A DNA stretch of 32,177 bases from CAYTRP01 sp964625145. Lineage in GTDB: Bacteria; Sumerlaeota; Sumerlaeia; SLMS01; JAHLLQ01. Location of the stretch: assembly GCA_964625145.1 (NCBI GenBank), contig CAZVAQ010000027.1, positions 1 to 32,177 on the forward strand, given 5' to 3'. This document shows positions 25,832-32,177 of this stretch, piece by piece. How positions within the stretch are numbered: position 1 is the stretch's first letter; each line of letters starts with the position of its first letter. The notes under the pieces were generated by a model that was given only the letters and a program-made list of their open reading frames with translations, was not told the origin of the DNA and ran no database searches. Position numbers and translations under genes: made by a program.

Positions 25832-26827
25832 ATGCGCCCCATCGTTCGCTGCCTTTCAGTCGCGTCCTTCGCGGTCCTTGCGGGGATGCTCTCCTCCGCC
25901 TGCGCCTCGCGGGCGCCGGAGATCCTGATCCTGCCGCACTCCGCCTGGGAGTCCATGCCCCCCAAGGGAACCGACGCCGACGGCGTCCGCCGCAACCTCG
26001 GCCCGGGGGACCAATTCACCTTCAAGACCATCGTGATCGGCGTCACGGAGACTCACCCCGCCGAGCGCGACGCCAACGGCAACGCCGTCATCTCGCCCAA
26101 CGACAAGGTGACCATGTGGCTTGAGAACGCCGACGACCGCGAGACCCGCACCGTCGACGAAGGCTCCGCGTTCAACTTTGGCCCCTACCACATTCAGATC
26201 CCCGCCATCCACGCCGGGCGCGGCGAACTCGGCGGCGGCGTCACCGTCGTTGAAGTCGCCACCATCAAGTCCCTTCCGCCGGGATTTGCCGACAGCACCA
26301 CCGCCGGCGACGCCACGCGACGCCTGCGCGTGCGTCACGAGATCGACAAGCTCACCCTCCACCACAGCGCCACATCCCACAAACCCGGCGACGACCTCGC
26401 CCAGAAGCTGCGCAACATGCAGTCCTGGGGTGAGAACGACCGCAAGTGGTGGGACATCCCGTATCACTACATGATCGACCTGGACGGCGTCGTGTACCAA
26501 GCACGCGACCATCGCTACGTCGGCGACACCAACACACGATATGACCCGCGCGGCCATTTCCTCATCAATTGCTTTGGCAACTACAGCGAAGTCGAACCCA
26601 ACGAAGCGCAACTGGCCACCATCGCCAACCTGATGGCATGGGCTGCCATCGAGTATGACATCACGCCGCTCGAAATCTTCGGCCACCGCGACCTGGCCCA
26701 AACCGGCTGCCCCGGCGACAACCTATATCGCTACATCGAGGATGGCACCCTGGAGGAGATGGTGCGCGACGTCATGGCCAAAGGCCAACCCCGCTTGGTC
26801 TGGATCGAGAAGAGGCCAGAACAATAA
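25832..26827 (+). CDS. Exported N-acetylmuramoyl-L-alanine amidase-like protein, copy 2, possible lipoprotein
   Basis: 331 residues from the ATG at 25832, which has AGGAG about nine bases upstream; a start at 25772 would precede the ribosome site. The leader MRPIVRCLSVASFAVLAGMLSSACAS ends in SSAC, a weak but possible lipobox, so this copy may be lipid-anchored where copy 1 is free. The catalytic blocks are those of copy 1: LTLHHS, DIPYHYMIDLDGVVYQARD, IFGHRDLAQTGCPG. The N-terminal region is shared too (ILPHSAWESMPPKGTDADGVRRNLGPG, PYHIQIPAIHAGRGELGGG). The two are clearly a tandem duplication that has since diverged, with long identical stretches near the active site (EPNEAQLATIANLMAWAAIE). 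Substrate as for copy 1. Confidence 0.87.
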   Translation: MRPIVRCLSVASFAVLAGMLSSACASRAPEILILPHSAWESMPPKGTDADGVRRNLGPGDQFTFKTIVIGVTETHPAERDANGNAVISPNDKVTMWLENADDRETRTVDEGSAFNFGPYHIQIPAIHAGRGELGGGVTVVEVATIKSLPPGFADSTTAGDATRRLRVRHEIDKLTLHHSATSHKPGDDLAQKLRNMQSWGENDRKWWDIPYHYMIDLDGVVYQARDHRYVGDTNTRYDPRGHFLINCFGNYSEVEPNEAQLATIANLMAWAAIEYDITPLEIFGHRDLAQTGCPGDNLYRYIEDGTLEEMVRDVMAKGQPRLVWIEKRPEQ

Positions 26828-26854
26828 TCCTCCGAGCCACCCCCTGACCTATCC

Positions 26855-26932
26855 GTCCCTGGTCATGCGTCCCTGCTGCCTGCCCCGGCGTAGCTCTGCG
26901 AAGCCGGGTCCCTGCCGTCCCTGCTGTCCCTT
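26855..26932 (+). repeat. GTCCCTG short repeats around a hairpin
   Basis: Four copies of GTCCCTG (26855, 26869, 26908, 26917) and one GTCCCTT (26926) lie in 78 bases of intergenic DNA. In the middle, CCCGGC (26884-26889) pairs with GCCGGG (26903-26908). The hairpin may be a terminator for the amidase genes, but there is no T-run. A single inverse CAGGGAC occurs at 20355-20361. Confidence 0.5.
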
Positions 26933-26971
26933 CTACGCCGCCCCCCATTTGCCCTTGACCACTCCACCCAA

Positions 26972-26995
26972 TAATCGGACTTTTATGTCCGGTTA
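26972..26995. promoter_or_regulatory. Inverted repeat operator before the haemoglobin-reductase operon
   Basis: TAATCGGAC, six bases TTTTAT, GTCCGGTTA: nine-base arms with one mismatch. It lies 11 bases after a -35-like TTGACC (26955-26960) and 44 bases before the haemoglobin ATG, so it overlaps the expected -10. AT-centred repeats with a six-base spacer resemble sites of Rrf2-family regulators such as NsrR. The regulator itself is not in this window. Confidence 0.6.
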
Positions 26996-27039
26996 GTGAC
27001 AATTCGGCCACAAACCATCCAATTTCCACGGAGAAATCC

Positions 27040-27405
27040 ATGCCCTCCATCTACGAACAACTCGGCGGGGAACCCGCCATGCAGGAGCTTGTCGAGGTAT
27101 TCTACCGCAAGATGCTGTCCGACGAACGCGTGTCCCGCTTCTTCGACGACGTCGATATGGACAAGCAGCTCGCCAAGCAGAAGGCATTCCTCACCATGGT
27201 CGCCGGCGGGCCCAACACCTACACCGGCAAGGACATGCGCAAGGCGCACGAGCACCTGCTCGAGCGCGGCCTCAATGACACCCACGTCGACGTCGTCATC
27301 GAGCACCTCGCCGCCTCCCTGGCCGAGCTTGGCGCGCCGGCCAACATCATCGAGACCGTCAAGACCGTCGCCGAAGGCGCCCGCGCGGATGTGCTGAACC
27401 GATGA
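27040..27405 (+). CDS. glbN: Truncated haemoglobin, group I
   Basis: 121 residues with GGAG seven bases before the ATG. The fold signature is clear: MPSIYEQLGGEPAMQELVEVFYRKM, with distal B10 tyrosine Y22; RVSRFFDDV, with CD1 phenylalanine; the second glycine motif VAGGPNTYTGKDM; and proximal haem ligand H70 in MRKAHEHL. Group I proteins bind O2 and NO and, when re-reduced, turn NO into nitrate. The next gene starts inside its stop codon (ATGA overlap) and encodes an iron-sulfur flavoprotein reductase, which fits that role well. The preceding inverted repeat suggests control by an NO- or redox-sensing repressor. Confidence 0.93.
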   Translation: MPSIYEQLGGEPAMQELVEVFYRKMLSDERVSRFFDDVDMDKQLAKQKAFLTMVAGGPNTYTGKDMRKAHEHLLERGLNDTHVDVVIEHLAASLAELGAPANIIETVKTVAEGARADVLNR

Positions 27406-28382
27406 GTTCATCACCCATCGTGTCCTTCGAAGGACGCGAGATCGCACTGCGCGACAAGGAAACAGTGCTGGAAGCCTTGGAGCGGGAGGGCGTGCCCGTC
27501 ATGTCCTCCTGCCGCGCGGGCGTCTGCCAAAGTTGCCTCATGCAGGCAACTGACGGGCAACTCCCGCCCAAGGCGCAGCAACCCCTGAAGGAATCGCTGC
27601 GTGCGCAGGGATACTTCCTCGCCTGCGTGTGCGTACCCGAAGGCAACCTGTCCGTCGCGCTCCCCGGAGCAGGACTCGAACACGAGGCCACCGTTCTCGA
27701 AAGCGAGGACATCGGCGCCGCCGTGCGGCGTGTGCGCCTCACCATTCCCGACGGACTCGATTGGTTCGCCGGGCAATACATCACCGTCATTCGCGACGCG
27801 CTGATCGCTCGCAGCTATTCCATCGCCAGCGGCCCCAGCGACGGCTACCTCGAACTGCACGTGCGCCGCATCCCCGGCGGCCTCGTCAGCAATTGGCTGC
27901 ACGATGTCGTCCGGCCCGGCGACACGCTTCGATTCCGAGGCGTGTTCGGCGATTGCTTCTACACACCCGGCGACGAGGAAGCACCCCTGGTCCTAGCAGG
28001 CACCGGCACCGGACTCGCCCCTTTGTATGGCATCATTCGTGAAGCCCTGCGCCACAACCACCGCGGTCCCATCACGCTCTATCACGGCGCGGTGGACGAA
28101 TCGGGCCTCTATCTTCGGACGGAGCTCTCCGCCCTCGCCGGCGAGGGCCACATCGACTACCGCCCCTGCGTCATCAACGGCGAGGACACGGGCGAAGGCT
28201 TCCTGACCATCGGCCTTCTCGACGAAGTGGTGCTGGGTGCAAACCTGGACCTGAAGCGAACGCGCGCCTACCTGTGCGGCGACCCTGCCTTGGTTGAAAA
28301 GATGCGCAAGAAGCTCTTCATCAAGGGCCTCTCCAGCCGCCGCATCTTTGCGGATGCGTTCGTGCCCACGGCCCGGCCATGA
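27402..28382 (+). CDS. Ferredoxin-FAD-NAD(P)H oxidoreductase, probable haemoglobin reductase
   Basis: 326 residues. Residues 5-90 are a plant-type [2Fe-2S] ferredoxin domain with ligands C37, C42, C45 and C75 (CRAGVCQSC...C). Residues 93-190 are the FAD-binding barrel with RSYSIAS (136-142). Residues 192-326 are the NAD(P) domain with LAGTGTGLAPLYGI and the final YLCGDPALV. The order Fd-FAD-NAD is that of phenol hydroxylase or methane monooxygenase reductases. The four-base overlap with the haemoglobin gene and lack of any oxygenase nearby suggest it passes electrons from NAD(P)H to the haem. If so, the two make a split version of flavohaemoglobin. A bidirectional terminator follows its stop. 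Confidence 0.9.
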   Translation: MSSSPIVSFEGREIALRDKETVLEALEREGVPVMSSCRAGVCQSCLMQATDGQLPPKAQQPLKESLRAQGYFLACVCVPEGNLSVALPGAGLEHEATVLESEDIGAAVRRVRLTIPDGLDWFAGQYITVIRDALIARSYSIASGPSDGYLELHVRRIPGGLVSNWLHDVVRPGDTLRFRGVFGDCFYTPGDEEAPLVLAGTGTGLAPLYGIIREALRHNHRGPITLYHGAVDESGLYLRTELSALAGEGHIDYRPCVINGEDTGEGFLTIGLLDEVVLGANLDLKRTRAYLCGDPALVEKMRKKLFIKGLSSRRIFADAFVPTARP

Positions 28383-28387
28383 TGCAG

Positions 28388-28417
28388 TGCTGGCGGAGTA
28401 TCACTGCTCCGCCAGCA
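28388..28417. terminator. Bidirectional hairpin between convergent genes
   Basis: TGCTGGCGGAG, an 8-base loop, CTCCGCCAGCA: perfect 11-base arms. It fills the space between the reductase stop (28382) and the SRPBCC stop (28418). There is no T-run on either side, but the position and stem strength fit a shared terminator. Confidence 0.75.
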
Positions 28418-28957
28418 TCACACGCGTTCGCCCGACTCCGCGAGTGTCTTCATCTTCGCAAGGCCCTTGTCGAACATGTCGCCAATCATCTTGTCGCAGT
28501 TCATGAACAGGCCCATCGCCTTGCCCATGAAACCGTTCTTCCCGCTCATCGACCATGTCACGACTGTGGAATCGCCCTTGGGCTCAAACGTAAACACCAC
28601 ATCGTTCGTCGCCTTGAAGGGGCGTAAGAACTCCAGCTTGAACTGGACGCGCTTGTGCGGCTCGCTGGCGACGATGGTGGAACGCCCCACTCCGGCCTTG
28701 TTGTTCCCCTCCCAGGAATAGCTGGAACCCACGCCCTCCGCCGGCCCCTCGTACTTCATCTTCATCGCCGGATCCAGCTCGGCGAATGGAGACCACTCCT
28801 CCCAGCTCTTCATGGTATCCACCAACACGAAGACCTTCTCCGGAGGCGCATTCATCGCCATGGACCGCGACACGCGGAACTCGGAGGGCTGCATCGCGAC
28901 CACCGCGACAAGGACTCCGGAAGCAACCAAAATGCCTGCAATTATATAAGGAATCAT
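28418..28957 (-). CDS. Membrane-anchored SRPBCC (START-like) protein
   Basis: 179 residues. An N-terminal hydrophobic segment (IPYIIAGILVASGVLVAVVAM, residues 2-22) should anchor it in the membrane. Residues 28-175 show the START/SRPBCC pattern: FRVSRSMAMNAPPEKVFVLVDTMKSWEEWSPF, GVGSSYSWEGN, KRVQFKLEFLRPFKATNDVVFTFEP, TVVTWSMSG. The domain forms a hydrophobic pocket for lipids or aromatic compounds; the ligand is unknown. AGAGG lies about ten bases before the ATG. It is the last gene of the sigma-factor cluster, 39 bases after doxX, and probably part of that transcript. Confidence 0.88.
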   Translation of the reverse strand: MIPYIIAGILVASGVLVAVVAMQPSEFRVSRSMAMNAPPEKVFVLVDTMKSWEEWSPFAELDPAMKMKYEGPAEGVGSSYSWEGNNKAGVGRSTIVASEPHKRVQFKLEFLRPFKATNDVVFTFEPKGDSTVVTWSMSGKNGFMGKAMGLFMNCDKMIGDMFDKGLAKMKTLAESGERV

Positions 28958-28996
28958 TTGTAAATACCTCTTCGAAAAGTTTCCTGATCTTGCAGA

Positions 28997-29446
28997 TCAG
29001 TTGAGAAACGGCCGCAACGGCGCCGGGAACTTCGACGCGACAAGAGAATCCAGGGCGAACTTTCCACCACCTGTGAACACCAGCGTCAGGAACGCCGTCA
29101 GGAACAGCAGCGCCGGCTCCTTGCTGCCTCCCGTAGGCTGCATCGTCCACGAATCGCCGCCATGCACCAAAACCGCCGCGACGGCCATGGTGAAGACCAC
29201 CGGAATCGCCGCGAACCGCGTGACCAGGCCAATCAACACGAGAAACGCGCAGAAAAATTCCGCCCCCGTTGCCAGGAGCAGGCTCGGCATCATGCCGACA
29301 CCGATCGGATCCTGCCAATAAGTCAGGTCGTTGTTGATCACCATCTGCAGCTTTCCCCAGCCGTGTGTCATCATGTAGCCGCCAAATCCAATGCGCAGGA
29401 GCAGCAGGCCGACGGATGACAGTTTGTCTTTCAACTTGGAACTCAT
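28997..29446 (-). CDS. DoxX-family membrane protein
   Basis: 149 residues from the ATG at 29446, with AGGA eight bases upstream; a GTG two codons earlier is possible. Four hydrophobic segments are visible, about VGLLLLRIGFGGYMMTHGWGKL, LLLATGAEFFCAFLVLIGL, FAAIPVVFTMAVAAVLV and ALLFLTAFLTLVFTGGGKFALD. The R-I-x-x-G-x-x-x-x-x-H-G-W-x-K pattern is diagnostic of DoxX/DoxD-like proteins. The name comes from a thiosulfate:quinone oxidoreductase subunit, but most bacterial members are of unknown, often redox-stress-related, function. Its place in an ECF42-YCII cluster fits such a role. Confidence 0.9.
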   Translation of the reverse strand: MSSKLKDKLSSVGLLLLRIGFGGYMMTHGWGKLQMVINNDLTYWQDPIGVGMMPSLLLATGAEFFCAFLVLIGLVTRFAAIPVVFTMAVAAVLVHGGDSWTMQPTGGSKEPALLFLTAFLTLVFTGGGKFALDSLVASKFPAPLRPFLN

Positions 29447-29475
29447 GGTCACTTTCCTAAATTTGGTTGGGATTT

Positions 29476-29499
29476 GCGCCGGTTGATGTCAACCGGCGC
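29476..29499. promoter_or_regulatory. Strong hairpin or operator between DUF1579 gene and doxX
   Basis: GCGCCGGTTG, four bases ATGT, CAACCGGCGC: perfect 10-base arms. It lies 38 bases after the DUF1579 stop and 29 bases before doxX. No T-run follows on the minus strand. It could lower read-through, stabilise the upstream message or be a repressor site. Confidence 0.6.
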
Positions 29500-29537
29500 C
29501 CCGGCGTCCAGCATGATGCATGCCGCACTATCGCGAC

Positions 29538-30059
29538 TCACTTCTTCCGGCGATAGTCCGCCTGCATGATGTGGTTCCACTGACCGTCTTCCCCCTGCAC
29601 CGCGGAGGTCCAGGTGCGATGGTCATCGGTGACAAAGGTGATGCGCTCGCGGTACAGGGCCGTCCCCTGGCCGAATCCCGTCTCCGTCATGTTGGGGCCT
29701 TTGGCATACAACGACAGCGTCTTGCCGTCCGCCTCCAACTCTCCGTCGTAAACCCACAGGATCGTCATCATGGAGCCGATCCACGTGCCGACATAGCGCT
29801 TCTTTTCCGGGTCGTAACCCAGGGTCAGGACCATGTGGGCGGTGCCGCCTCCCGGCATTTCGCCCTTCCCCTCCGCGACGACCCACAATCCGCCAATCGA
29901 CCGCACCGTCTCGTGGCCCTTCCCCTTGAAAGGCTCCTGGTCGGGCCCCATGTTACAATCGGCCGAGGTGTCCCATTCACCGACCAACTTGTCCAACCAC
30001 TGGTGCTCCGGCAGTGGCTTGGCCGGGCATTCTTGTGCTCCCGTCGATTCCGTAGACAT
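29538..30059 (-). CDS. DUF1579 family protein
   Basis: 173 residues from the ATG at 30059, which has AGGAG nine bases upstream; a GTG at 30065 is too close to that site. The family pattern is visible throughout: PEHQWLDKLVGEWDTSADCNMGP, GHETVRSIGGLWVVAEGKGEMPGGG, MVLTLGYDPEKKRYVGTWIGSMM, LWVYDGELEADGKTLSL. This is a lipocalin-like beta-barrel family of unknown ligand. It has no signal peptide. DUF1579, YCII and AHSA1 genes often occur together near ECF sigma factors, which is the case here. It lies 80 bases downstream of the AHSA1 gene. Confidence 0.87.
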   Translation of the reverse strand: MSTESTGAQECPAKPLPEHQWLDKLVGEWDTSADCNMGPDQEPFKGKGHETVRSIGGLWVVAEGKGEMPGGGTAHMVLTLGYDPEKKRYVGTWIGSMMTILWVYDGELEADGKTLSLYAKGPNMTETGFGQGTALYRERITFVTDDHRTWTSAVQGEDGQWNHIMQADYRRKK

Positions 30060-30139
30060 GTCCACATGCTCCTTTGAAGTCTTGGGTTAATGGTTTCATT
30101 TCGCGCCTCGTGTTGAAGCGCGGCACTCGGTTCATCGGT

Positions 30140-30625
30140 TCACCGACGAGGACGCACATAGGCGGCCAATCGCCGGAAGCTCTCCGCCATGCCATCCAGC
30201 ATCCGTGTTGCCAATGCCTTTTCGCGCGCTTCCCGGTTGGGATAGCGGATGCTGGAAGTCACCAGCGTGCCGCCATCCTTCGCTTCGAACGTCAGCGAGT
30301 TGATCGTCTCCGCCCAATCGCCGCCCCACTTCTCCGTCGAGACAACGCGGTGCGGCTCGCTTACTTCCAGATACTTTCCGCCCATCGCCATGTCGTGCCC
30401 CTGCGCATCGCGCCACACCATGCGCCACTCTCCACCGGTTTGCAGGTCAATCTCGCACACCGGCATCGTCCAGCCATCAGGGCTGAAGATCCACTTGGGC
30501 AGGTGCTCCGGCTTCCACGCGTCGTAGGCCTCCTGCGGAGTTGCCTCCAGCAGGATGGTTGCAACCACATCCGTCTCGCCCGGTGTCTCGAAAACCGGCA
30601 CTCCCACTGTCATTCTTCGCTCCAT
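30140..30625 (-). CDS. AHSA1/SRPBCC domain protein
   Basis: 161 residues; the ATG at 30625 has an excellent GGAGGTGA five to six bases upstream. The domain is the Aha1 C-terminal (AHSA1) type of the SRPBCC fold: ATILLEATPQEAYDAWKPEHLPKWIFSPDGW, EIDLQTGGEWRMVWRDAQGHDMAMGGKYLEVSEPHRVVSTEKW, TLTFEAKDGGTLVTS, RMLDGMAESFRRLAAYV. No signal peptide. Members in bacteria bind small hydrophobic molecules; a few are detoxification proteins, but most are uncharacterised. It is 31 bases from the YCII gene upstream and clearly in the same operon. Confidence 0.9.
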   Translation of the reverse strand: MERRMTVGVPVFETPGETDVVATILLEATPQEAYDAWKPEHLPKWIFSPDGWTMPVCEIDLQTGGEWRMVWRDAQGHDMAMGGKYLEVSEPHRVVSTEKWGGDWAETINSLTFEAKDGGTLVTSSIRYPNREAREKALATRMLDGMAESFRRLAAYVRPRR

Positions 30626-30656
30626 GACTCACCTCCAATCAGGCTCACTTCTTTGG

Positions 30657-31001
30657 TCACACCTTCAGTTCCCGCAACGGCCGCACCTCGATGCTTCCCA
30701 CTCTAGCAGGCGGAATGCGCGATGCGATGCCGAGCGCCTCATCCAGGTCCTTCGCCTCGATCATGTAGAAGCCCGCAAGCTGCTCCTTCGTCTCCGCGAA
30801 TGGGCCGTCGGTGATGATCGGCTTGCCATTACGCACACGTACTGTCGTCGCCGTCGCCACCGGTTCCAGCGGCGTTCCCGCGATGAAGTGCCCGCTGTTC
30901 ATCAACTTCTGCGCGTGCTCGAAACACTCCACATCCTTCGGACTCTCCGGATTCTCCCGGAACTCCTGCTCGTTGAAATACACCAGACACAGATACTTCA
31001 T
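30657..31001 (-). CDS. YCII-related (DGPF) protein 1
   Basis: 114 residues from the ATG at 31001, where MKYLCLVYFNE begins as in the family and GGAG lies eight bases upstream. The motif DGPFAETKEQLAGFYMIEAKDLDEAL includes the DGPF block that gives the family its name, and ends PPARVGSIEVRPL. YCII proteins have a ferredoxin-like fold with a possible His/Asp site. Their reaction is unknown. In many genomes they are encoded next to ECF42-group sigma factors, as here. Confidence 0.92.
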   Translation of the reverse strand: MKYLCLVYFNEQEFRENPESPKDVECFEHAQKLMNSGHFIAGTPLEPVATATTVRVRNGKPIITDGPFAETKEQLAGFYMIEAKDLDEALGIASRIPPARVGSIEVRPLRELKV

Positions 31002-31047
31002 GACGGACGCTCCATCCTTGGGCTTTCTCAACACTCCTGCATCAACC

Positions 31048-31395
31048 TCAAAAATCCAACACCGGCCGGACCTCCACGGCGCCATGGCGCGCGCCGGGGA
31101 TGCGCGCCGCAATTTGGATGGCCTCGTTCATGTCCCGCGCCTCGATCATGAAATACCCCCCCATCGCCTCCTTCGTCTCCACATAGGGACCATCCGTCAC
31201 CGACGTCTTTCCCTCGCGGACGCGCACTGTCGCCGCCGTCTTGGTGGGTTGCAGCGGATCCCCACCCAGATACTTCCCGCTCTTCCCCAACTCCTGCGTC
31301 AATGCGACGTATTCCCCGATGTGGGCATTCATCTCCTCCTGCGACATCCTCGCTCCCAACGTCTCATCGGTATAGATCAGGCACATGTACCTCAA
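31048..31395 (-). CDS. YCII-related (DGPF) protein 2
   Basis: 115 residues. The start is a TTG at 31395, which has AAGGAGGTG five bases upstream (31401-31409) and yields the typical beginning MRYMCLIYTDE; the ATG three codons later would cut into the first strand. The family block reads DGPYVETKEAMGGYFMIEARDMNEAI, so the last residue of DGPF is tyrosine, and the end is RHGAVEVRPV. It is a diverged tandem paralogue of the next gene. It is the first gene after the sigma factor and lies just behind a sequence that fits the ECF42 promoter. Confidence 0.9.
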   Translation of the reverse strand: MRYMCLIYTDETLGARMSQEEMNAHIGEYVALTQELGKSGKYLGGDPLQPTKTAATVRVREGKTSVTDGPYVETKEAMGGYFMIEARDMNEAIQIAARIPGARHGAVEVRPVLDF

Positions 31396-31431
31396 GACAG
31401 CACCTCCTTTGAGAGTGACCCGCATCCACTG

Positions 31432-31458
31432 GTCGCAGCCCACCCCCGGATTTCGACA
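31432..31458 (-). promoter_or_regulatory. Candidate ECF42-type promoter
   Basis: On the minus strand TGTCGA (31458-31453) is followed after 17 bases by CGAC (31435-31432). This fits the bipartite motif reported for ECF42 sigma factors (TGTCGA at -35, CGA/TC at -10) as I recall it. It lies in the gap between the sigma-factor stop and the first YCII gene, with the ribosome site about 23 bases further on. Confidence 0.6.
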
Positions 31459-31477
31459 AGGGTCCGAACTTTTTTTC

Positions 31478-32177
31478 CTATGCCTCGATCTCCGCCAGCC
31501 GTCTCCGCAGGAACCGCCGCTCCGGCTCCTGCCTAGCCAGCTCCAGCGCTCGGGTGTACGCCACCCGCGCCGTGTCCAACCGCCCCAACCGCCGGCACAG
31601 GTCCGCCCGGGCCGCATGGGCCAAGTGGTAGTCCTGTAAGTCCCCTTCTGCCAACAACCGGTCCACAATCTGCAGCCCCGCCTCGGGGCCGTCCTTCATC
31701 GCCACCGCCACCGCCCGGTTCAGTTCCACCACCGGCGAAGGAGCCACGGCCAGCAGGGCATCATACAGCCCGACAATCTGCGCCCAGTCAGTCTCCTCTG
31801 TCGATGGCGCCTCCGCGTGGACGGCAGCAATGGCCGCCTGAAGGGCGAACGAGCCGATCGGCCCACTTCGAAGGGCGCTCTCGACCAGGCCAATCCCGCG
31901 CTCGATCAGGTCCCACCTCCACAGTGACCGGTCCTGGTCGGCCAGGAGAATCAAGTCCCCATCCGTCGTCGCACGCGCTTCCCGCCGCGACTCGTGCAGC
32001 AGCATCAACGCGAGCAGGCCCAACGTCTCTCCGGTGGGAAGCAGCTCCACAATAAGCTCCCCCAATCGAATCGCCTCCCCCGACAAATCGTGCCGCGTCA
32101 CCGAATCCCCCGAGGAAGCCGAGTACCCTTCGTTGAACAGCAGGTAGATGACGCACAGCACCGCTTCGAGTCTCTCC
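31478..32177 (-). CDS. ECF42-type RNA polymerase sigma factor, C-terminal part
   Basis: 233 codons open to the window edge; the N-terminus with regions 2 and most of 4 lies outside. The visible part begins RLEAVLCVIYLLFNEGYSASSG, a hallmark of ECF42 (SigJ-like, DUF6596) factors, which have an extra C-terminal domain of some 200 residues after region 4. Further family blocks are EAIRLGELIVELLP, ETLGLLALMLLHESRREAR, GRYALQAAIAAVHA-like FALQAAIAAVHAEA, DWAQIVGLYDALL and the TPR-like VVELNRAVAVAM, YHLAHAARADLCRRLGR. ECF42 factors lack an anti-sigma factor and may sense through this domain. The YCII genes downstream and a matching promoter support the identity. Confidence 0.92.
   Translation of the reverse strand, partial: ERLEAVLCVIYLLFNEGYSASSGDSVTRHDLSGEAIRLGELIVELLPTGETLGLLALMLLHESRREARATTDGDLILLADQDRSLWRWDLIERGIGLVESALRSGPIGSFALQAAIAAVHAEAPSTEETDWAQIVGLYDALLAVAPSPVVELNRAVAVAMKDGPEAGLQIVDRLLAEGDLQDYHLAHAARADLCRRLGRLDTARVAYTRALELARQEPERRFLRRRLAEIEA

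Overview
This is a GC-rich, densely packed bacterial chromosome segment with about 28 protein genes, short gaps, several stop/start overlaps and no RNA gene or insertion sequence that I can see. Two runs of N (1755-1854 and 16286-16295) show it is a scaffold, probably assembled from environmental DNA. Export signals, six-domain ribosomal protein S1, many secreted carbohydrate-active enzymes and the YCII/ECF cluster suggest an uncultured heterotroph, perhaps of the Planctomycetota/Verrucomicrobiota, Sumerlaeota or Hydrogenedentota type. That placement is a guess; the window has no marker that fixes the phylum.

Layout. 1-2345 (minus): a membrane protein resembling GT-C transferases, coupled to a family 4 glycosyltransferase, probably for a surface glycan. 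2366-4405 (plus): an unusual M14 carboxypeptidase fused to a degenerate amidohydrolase-like half. 4402-6453: DinB polymerase and a HAD phosphatase, divergent. 6450-11454: an intracellular GH42 beta-galactosidase and a divergent secreted clan-A glycosidase with accessory domains. 11556-14045: plsC and rpsA. 14086-17521: a tandem array of secreted sialate O-acetylesterase-like enzymes. The second N gap appears to join two different paralogues, so there are probably at least three genes.

17528-20286 (minus): an arsenic operon, arsR-arsM-acr3, with a palindromic operator in front of arsR and dispersed intergenic repeats between arsM and acr3. 20433-21142 (plus): a HigBA-type toxin-antitoxin pair behind a perfect 20-bp palindrome. 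21176-24457 (minus): a 14-repeat double beta-propeller protein and an M28 peptidase. 24703-26827 (plus): two tandem exported peptidoglycan amidase paralogues with an unrecognised N-terminal region.

27040-28382 (plus): truncated haemoglobin overlapping a ferredoxin-NAD(P)H reductase, probably a two-protein nitric oxide dioxygenase, preceded by an inverted repeat resembling Rrf2/NsrR sites. 28418-32177 (minus): an ECF42-type sigma factor followed by two YCII (DGPF) proteins, an AHSA1 protein, a DUF1579 protein, DoxX and an SRPBCC protein. A sequence fitting the reported ECF42 promoter (TGTCGA, 17 bp, CGAC) lies just before the first YCII gene. The right half of the window is therefore largely stress functions (arsenic, NO, ECF signalling, toxin-antitoxin) and the left half carbohydrate and cell-envelope functions. 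No stretch over 300 bases lacks a gene.
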